From Acidobacteriota bacterium (GTDB lineage Bacteria; Acidobacteriota; Terriglobia; Terriglobales; Acidobacteriaceae), in assembly GCA_021781075.1 (NCBI GenBank), contig JAJXXN010000188.1, positions 1-11,284 of the forward strand: a stretch of DNA of 11,284 nucleotides. The letters run 5' to 3'. Positions within the stretch are counted from its first letter, which is position 1. Each line of letters starts with the position of its first letter. A program made the translations under genes and the position numbers. This document shows, piece after piece, positions 7,504-11,284 of this stretch. The notes beneath the pieces are model-generated. The model was not told where the DNA came from. It worked only from the letters and a program-made list of their open reading frames with translations, and made no database searches.

Positions 7504-8415
7504 TTAGCTACCAACAATCCGTTGGGCGCGCCAGATGGCGCCTTCGAGGGCTTGGACTTCATCGGTCCCGATTGGAATCCCCGGCGCTACGGCGCGCAGC
7601 CTGGCCACAAAGCCTTCACGGACGATGCGCATCTTCGCAATCACGCTCCCCGTCCATGCAACCGGGATTTCATCCACCAGTCCATGCTTGCGCCGGAGCT
7701 TGGCGCGCACCAGCAAAACAAAATTAGCCAGGTCCTCAGCCGCCTGGTTCAACACGTCCAGCGCCACCTTGTCGCCGGCCTCGGCCAGTTCGTTGATCTG
7801 TGGGCACAGTGCAGCATAATCGGGCTGCGGCGTCCCATCTCCTATATTCACCAGCTCTTCAATTCCCTTTGCGCCCCAGGCCTTTTCCACCGCATCAAGT
7901 ATCCCGCACGGTTCCTCGCGGTCATAGGCAGCCAGCGCCCGTCGAACTGCATGGAGGCCAATCCAATACCCCGAGCCTTCGTCGCCGAGCCGCGAGCTCC
8001 AACCTCCTGCGGTTTCCCTGACACCATCGGCGGTGCGGCCAACACAATTGGAGCCGGTTCCGGCGATCTGCAGGATTCCCGCCCCGCCCTTGAATGCCGC
8101 GTCGAGCGCGATGACCTCATCCCCGACAACCTCGATGCGTGTGACACCGAAATCATTGAATACAGCGGTGATCCATTCCGTGACCCCGGGCATGGATGCG
8201 CTGGCGACGCCGACACAGGCCGAGGCAATCGGCGCCCTGCCCGCCTGCGCGAAAACATCGTTGAGCGCGAGGCGAAGATGGTTTTCCGCGGCCTCCGCGC
8301 CCACGCGCAAACGCTTGATGGATCCATTCTCCGCATGGGCAACGATGCGCCCCGCATCGGCAATCGCAACCCGTGTCCGCGTTCCACCGCCATCAATTCC
8401 AATCACCAGCGCCAC
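7504..8415 (-). CDS. BadF/BadG/BcrA/BcrD-type kinase, probably N-acetylglucosamine kinase-like
   Basis: 303-residue member of the ASKHA (actin/hexokinase/Hsp70) fold. The smaller monomeric members of this group phosphorylate N-acetylglucosamine or related amino sugars with ATP. Visible motifs: the phosphate-1 loop IGIDGGGTRTR (5-15), a candidate catalytic Asp in VVGDEVIALDAAF (D99), the phosphate-2 loop ILQIAGTGSNCVG (114-126), GGWSSRLGDEGSGYWIG (137-153), and an adenosine-site stretch VAWTGSVIA (252-260) that is less glycine-rich than usual. There are no iron-sulfur cysteines like those of benzoyl-CoA reductase activators, so the sugar-kinase reading is favoured. The start is GTG at 8415 with GGGGAG 7 nt upstream, inside the end of the preceding phosphodiesterase gene. 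The 4-nt gap to that stop indicates one operon with translational coupling. With nagA close by, GlcNAc is a reasonable substrate guess, but MurNAc or glucosamine is not excluded. Confidence 0.88.
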   Translation of the reverse strand: MALVIGIDGGGTRTRVAIADAGRIVAHAENGSIKRLRVGAEAAENHLRLALNDVFAQAGRAPIASACVGVASASMPGVTEWITAVFNDFGVTRIEVVGDEVIALDAAFKGGAGILQIAGTGSNCVGRTADGVRETAGGWSSRLGDEGSGYWIGLHAVRRALAAYDREEPCGILDAVEKAWGAKGIEELVNIGDGTPQPDYAALCPQINELAEAGDKVALDVLNQAAEDLANFVLLVRAKLRRKHGLVDEIPVAWTGSVIAKMRIVREGFVARLRAVAPGIPIGTDEVQALEGAIWRAQRIVGS

Positions 8416-8419
8416 TTGT

Positions 8420-9748
8420 TCACTCCCCGCCTTTGTCCTTCAATATCCCCGAGAGAATGCTCAGGCTCCCATCCGTCTTCGGCGCAGTCAACCCCAGCAG
8501 ATGCGCGATAAACGGATAAACATTTACATTTTCAAACGGCTTCAACTCTTTGCCTGCCAAAATATCCGGCCCAGCCGCAAAAAAACTCGCCTTCATCTCG
8601 GGCATCGAGTGCGGGTCAAAACCATGCATGCCGGCGATCGGGGCCTTGTCCTCCTTGCCCGGCGCGGGGCCGTGCATCCGGATGGCATAGGGCCCGGTGG
8701 GCACAATCACCGGGTCGCCCTCGCGCGGGTTCTCGTCATAGTGCAATTCCTTCGGTACGTTTTTCAACCGGTAGGCTTTGAATTTTTCTGATGCGTGATT
8801 GAGTGCGTTGTAGATTCGCTGCCTTTGCGCCTCATCGCTGGGGTAGAGCTGGCCGCCCGCCGTCTCCACTCCATCAAGGTTCACAAACTGGCCAATGGTC
8901 ACCCAGTCGGGTTCAACCTTCACCATGCCGTGGTCGCTGAGGACAATCAGGTCAATGGGCAGGGCGGTTGCGTCGAGTTCCCTCCTCAGCTTTCCTACAA
9001 GCTCATCGACATGATGAACCGCCGCGACGGTCTCCGGGGCATCAGGTCCAAAGAGATGGCCCTCGTGGTCAGGATGTGAATAGTAGAGCGTGATGAAGTG
9101 CGGGCGGTCGGCCGCAGGGAGTTTGAGCCATTCAATCACCTGCTCAATCCGCGCCTCGTCATCTACCTTGTCATCAAAACGCAAATAGTAGCTGGGCCGA
9201 TACCCGGCAATCTTGGCCTCGCTCCCCGGCCAAAAAAGGCAGGCCGTGCGCATCCCCTGGCCCTCGGCTAGGCTCCAGAGCGGAGTGCCGTTGTACCAAC
9301 TGCCGTCAGTAACGGCCTTCGAATCGCTCATGGCGTACTTTGCATGAGTCACCGGGTCCTCAAAACTGTTGGCCACCAAGCCGGAGTGCTCAGGATAAAG
9401 CCCGGTGACGATGGTGTAGTGGTTTGGGAAGGTCAGCGACGGATAGCTCGGGATCATCCCTTCCGGCGCCCACGCCCCATCGTGCCCAAGCGCAAGCAGG
9501 TTTTTGGCGTTATCACGGCGCGCATAATCCCAACGAAAACCATCCAGTGATACCAGGACAACATAGTGGGCTTTGAGAGCGGCTGCCGAGTTGGGGCCAT
9601 TGTCGATGTGGATCACCGGCAAGGAGGCGTCAGTGGCCGGTATGGCAAGCTGCCTCGACTTTGCATCCTGCCCTGTGGCCGAGATTGCAACCATCGCCAA
9701 AGCCAACGAGCAGGCGGTGAGTTTAATCCATTGCGCGTACTTCAGCAT
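8420..9748 (-). CDS. Secreted type I phosphodiesterase / nucleotide pyrophosphatase (alkaline phosphatase superfamily)
   Basis: 442-residue exported enzyme of the NPP family, which uses two zinc ions and a threonine nucleophile to hydrolyse phosphodiester or pyrophosphate bonds, for example in nucleotides or their conjugates. The start at 9748 begins a signal peptide (MLKYAQWIKL, then a hydrophobic run ending ISATGQ) and has GGGGGA with 8-nt spacing; an upstream in-frame ATG at 9856 would add 36 unlikely residues. Catalytic pieces match the family: D69 in SLDGFRWDY, nucleophile T106 in PSLTFPNHYTIVTGLYPEH, D227 and H231 in SHPDHEGHLFGPD, D272 and H273 in LSDHGM, and H375 in GMHGFDP. The C-terminal NVNVYPFIAHLLGL block is also typical. 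It is the first gene of a two-gene operon with the kinase. The family is clear but the natural substrate is unknown; periplasmic location is inferred from the signal. Confidence 0.93.
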   Translation of the reverse strand: MLKYAQWIKLTACSLALAMVAISATGQDAKSRQLAIPATDASLPVIHIDNGPNSAAALKAHYVVLVSLDGFRWDYARRDNAKNLLALGHDGAWAPEGMIPSYPSLTFPNHYTIVTGLYPEHSGLVANSFEDPVTHAKYAMSDSKAVTDGSWYNGTPLWSLAEGQGMRTACLFWPGSEAKIAGYRPSYYLRFDDKVDDEARIEQVIEWLKLPAADRPHFITLYYSHPDHEGHLFGPDAPETVAAVHHVDELVGKLRRELDATALPIDLIVLSDHGMVKVEPDWVTIGQFVNLDGVETAGGQLYPSDEAQRQRIYNALNHASEKFKAYRLKNVPKELHYDENPREGDPVIVPTGPYAIRMHGPAPGKEDKAPIAGMHGFDPHSMPEMKASFFAAGPDILAGKELKPFENVNVYPFIAHLLGLTAPKTDGSLSILSGILKDKGGE

Positions 9749-9871
9749 CAGACGAGTCCCCCGCTCCAGAGTAACGCAACCGATGCAAGTTGACAGCGGT
9801 TGGCGGCACGGGCCGGGAAAATTTTGATTGCAAGGTTTTGCGGCCTGCGCGTACACCGGATGAGGCGAAAG

Positions 9872-9877
9872 AAAGGA
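9872..9877 (+). promoter_or_regulatory. Shine-Dalgarno AAAGGA that favours the ATG at 9884
   Basis: AAAGGA is followed by two consecutive in-frame ATG codons, 3 nt and 6 nt away. The second (9884) has the better spacing. Both leave the signal peptide intact. Confidence 0.55.
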
Positions 9878-9883
9878 ACGATG

Positions 9884-10297
9884 ATGCGACAGATTCTAAT
9901 CACAGTGATTTTGATGTTCACACTCGCGCCACTGGCTGTGGCCCAAGCCAAAGAGGTGATGCCGCCCAAAACCAGTCTCAGCGGCAACTGGACGATTCGT
10001 TGGACTGCGAGTGGGCAGGCGGCGGGCAAGCCGGACAAGCTTGCACTCAGCGAGCAGTCCGGAATGATAAGCGGCAATTTCAAAGCCGATTCCGGTGAAA
10101 GCTGCCCCGTGGAAGGAAGCGTTACAAACGGCAAGGTTTCACTGCATGTGCGGTGTTCCGTCTTCAGCATTGAGATGAACGGGGAGATCAACGGGGACGG
10201 GATAGACGGTGCGTTCAGTGGAAATGGGGATTCGAAGGGAAATTTTCACATGGAGAGGCAGATTTGCTGGCTGCCAGAGGGTTGTGGCGGCAAGTAG
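9884..10297 (+). CDS. Small secreted protein of unknown function
   Basis: 137-residue product with a signal peptide (MRQILITVILMFTLAPLAVA|QAKEV, cleavage near residue 20). The mature part alternates short polar and hydrophobic stretches with many glycines (LSGNWTIRW, GMISGNFKADSG, GSVTNGKVSLHV, MNGEINGDGIDGAFSG), a pattern suggesting a small antiparallel beta-barrel or sandwich. Four cysteines (74, 91, 128, 134) could form two disulfides; the last two are in the C-terminal ICWLPEGCGGK. I do not recognise the family. A longer reading from 9800 exists but lacks a ribosome site and would hide the signal peptide. The gene is divergent from the phosphodiesterase, with 135 bp between starts, so the two may share a control region. 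The parS-like palindrome lies about 100 bp after its stop. Confidence 0.75.
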   Translation: MRQILITVILMFTLAPLAVAQAKEVMPPKTSLSGNWTIRWTASGQAAGKPDKLALSEQSGMISGNFKADSGESCPVEGSVTNGKVSLHVRCSVFSIEMNGEINGDGIDGAFSGNGDSKGNFHMERQICWLPEGCGGK

Positions 10298-10394
10298 CAG
10301 CGAGAGCCAATGCCGGACGGTAGAAGGACTGACATCAGCTGCTCTGTGCATGAGGTGGTAAATTTTATTTTCGCTTTTTGTACGGTATGCATTT

Positions 10395-10414
10395 ATCGTT
10401 CCACGTGGAACGAT
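10395..10414. promoter_or_regulatory. parS-like ParB-binding palindrome (putative centromere site)
   Basis: A perfect 20-bp palindrome, ATCGTTCCACGTGGAACGAT. The central 14 bases, GTTCCACGTGGAAC, fit the conserved bacterial parS core GTT-N-CACGTG-N-AAC, and the version with inner C/G is the one known from pseudomonads. Only the outermost pair of the usual 16-mer differs (C...G in place of T...A), and it stays symmetric. ParB binds such sites to nucleate the chromosome-partition complex, normally in the origin-proximal part of the chromosome. It lies in a gene-free gap, although parS sites also occur within genes. I saw no second copy in the window. Confidence 0.7.
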
Positions 10415-10664
10415 TTGTACCGATTTTGGAACTGTGTAAAAGTTGGTTTTATTGTGGGAATCACGCCATGTTGATGATTCAATGATTTATATTTCGCGGC
10501 ACTGGGCGCCGTTTATTTTCATTTCATCTCATAATCCAATACTGGAAGTGAATTGCCAAGAATTTTTGGTGAAGGCAAAAGATTTGGCATTCGTTGTGCG
10601 GCGCGTCTCAGCACAAAGTCGGCCTGTTGTGCGAAACTGTTCAGGTTTGGGCACTCGGCCCCCC

Positions 10665-10668
10665 AGGA
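10665..10668 (+). promoter_or_regulatory. Shine-Dalgarno AGGA that favours the ATG at 10678
   Basis: AGGA stands 9 nt before the ATG at 10678 and 18 nt before the in-frame ATG at 10687, so the upstream start is preferred. The match is short. Confidence 0.4.
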
Positions 10669-10677
10669 CTTACAGCA

Positions 10678-11284
10678 ATGCCTTTGATGCGTTCTTTCTT
10701 TATTGCCCTCTCCCGCAACCGCTCCCTGCGCAGATTCAGTGAACAATCCCTGCTTGGCCGCAAGATGAGTTCGCGCTTTGTCGCCGGCCTCACCATTGAG
10801 GACGCTCTCCGTGTTGCCGCCGCAGTCGAGCAACAGGGGATGTTCGTCACTCTCGATTCGCTGGGCGAAAGCGTCACCAGCGAGCAGGAGGCCCGCGCCG
10901 CCGCCGCCATCTACCACAAGCTACTCGACGAGATTGCAGCCCGCAACTTGAAGGCCAACGTCAGCCTCAAGCTTTCGCAGATGGGCTTGGACCTCTCGCC
11001 CGCGCTGGCCGAATCCATTGTGACCGAACTTGTGGACCACGCGCGACAGACGCACAATTTTGTCCGTGTTGACATGGAGGGCAGCGAGCACACGCAGGTC
11101 ACCCTCGACCTGGTGCACAAGCTCAATGACCGGCAGGAGTTCAAAGGCCATGTCGGCATCGTCGTGCAGGCCTATCTGCATCGCACGCGCGCGGACGTGG
11201 AGGAGTTGATCCGCCGCGGCATTCGCATTCGCCTCTGCAAGGGCGCCTACAAGGAGCCGGCGGGGATTGCCTTCCCGGACAAGG
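10678..11284 (+). CDS. Proline dehydrogenase (monofunctional), 3' end cut by the window edge
   Basis: FAD-dependent enzyme that oxidises proline to 1-pyrroline-5-carboxylate, passing electrons to the quinone pool; first step of proline breakdown. 202 codons are present of about 300 expected for the short, monofunctional PRODH type (not the large bifunctional PutA). Motifs: VTLDSLGE (57-64), NVSLKLSQMGLD (94-105) with the flavin-contacting lysine, VRVDMEGS (129-136), VVQAYLHRT (162-170) and RLCKGAYKEP (185-194), all barrel-strand signatures of PRODH. The N-terminus ALSRNRSLRRFSEQS...RFVAG is also typical, without the DNA-binding domain of PutA. The ATG at 10678 is preferred over 10687 by Shine-Dalgarno spacing. 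The partner pyrroline-5-carboxylate dehydrogenase may lie beyond the edge. Confidence 0.93.
   Translation, partial: MPLMRSFFIALSRNRSLRRFSEQSLLGRKMSSRFVAGLTIEDALRVAAAVEQQGMFVTLDSLGESVTSEQEARAAAAIYHKLLDEIAARNLKANVSLKLSQMGLDLSPALAESIVTELVDHARQTHNFVRVDMEGSEHTQVTLDLVHKLNDRQEFKGHVGIVVQAYLHRTRADVEELIRRGIRIRLCKGAYKEPAGIAFPDK

Larger units (their letters stand above)
10298..10677. other. About 380 bp without a gene, containing the parS-like palindrome
   Basis: AT-rich interval between the small secreted protein and proline dehydrogenase, with no credible coding frame of its own. Besides the palindrome at 10395-10414, it holds TTGTGC at 10594-10599, GCACAA at 10611-10616 and TTGTGC again at 10627-10632, which allow two mutually exclusive 6-bp hairpins in the putative leader of the proline dehydrogenase gene. 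No clear promoter or terminator stands out. Confidence 0.6.

Noticed and set aside
7402..8511. 369-codon plus-strand frame
   Set aside because: It is a shadow of the kinase gene, whose ATP-binding motifs are all on the minus strand.
9790..9795. Perfect TTGACA as a -35 box for the gene at 9884
   Set aside because: No acceptable -10 hexamer lies 16-18 nt downstream, so I cannot support a promoter.
9749..9856. 36-residue N-terminal extension of the phosphodiesterase from an ATG at 9856
   Set aside because: It would bury the signal peptide and has no ribosome site; the ATG at 9748 has both.
10443..10742. 99-codon plus-strand frame before and overlapping the proline dehydrogenase start
   Set aside because: Its composition is not gene-like, it overlaps a well-supported gene in another frame, and no domain is recognised.

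Overview
The window is ordinary chromosomal DNA from a free-living bacterium. By eye it has moderate to high GC, with GC-rich third codon positions in the genes and AT-richer gaps. The gene set (LeuRS with a four-cysteine zinc knuckle, endonuclease IV, NagA, a CcdC-family membrane protein, a BadF/BadG-type sugar kinase, a secreted nucleotide pyrophosphatase-like enzyme, monofunctional proline dehydrogenase) would fit an Acidobacteriota-like genome. That is an inference from gene content, with no marker gene to prove it. I saw no transposase, phage gene, CRISPR array, tRNA or rRNA.

Layout. The left fifth is the 5' part of leuS on the minus strand, running off the left edge. Divergent from it is a secreted protein of unknown function (2528-3436) made of two copies of a ~105-residue domain. 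The leuS/2528 gap holds two back-to-back terminator-like hairpins. Convergent with 2528 is a minus-strand pair: nfo (endonuclease IV) followed by a small three-helix membrane protein. Divergent from nfo is a plus-strand run of a short coiled-coil protein, nagA and a ccdC-like gene. A gap of about 600 bp without a convincing gene follows. Next is a minus-strand pair in which a secreted type I phosphodiesterase/pyrophosphatase gene is followed, 4 nt after its stop, by a BadF/BadG-type kinase starting at GTG. Divergent from that pair is a small secreted protein with four cysteines. A second gene-free gap (about 380 bp) contains a perfect 20-bp palindrome closely matching the ParB-binding centromere site parS. 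The window ends inside a proline dehydrogenase gene.

How the genes may work together. NagA and the BadF/BadG-type kinase are neighbouring steps of N-acetylglucosamine salvage (phosphorylation, then deacetylation of the 6-phosphate), although they face each other across the gap and are not one operon. The phosphodiesterase shares a transcript with the kinase and could release nutrients outside the cytoplasm. LeuRS, endonuclease IV and proline dehydrogenase are unrelated housekeeping or catabolic functions. The two signals I consider most worth checking are the parS-like palindrome and the unusual leuS leader. I found no clear evidence of an undescribed multi-gene system.
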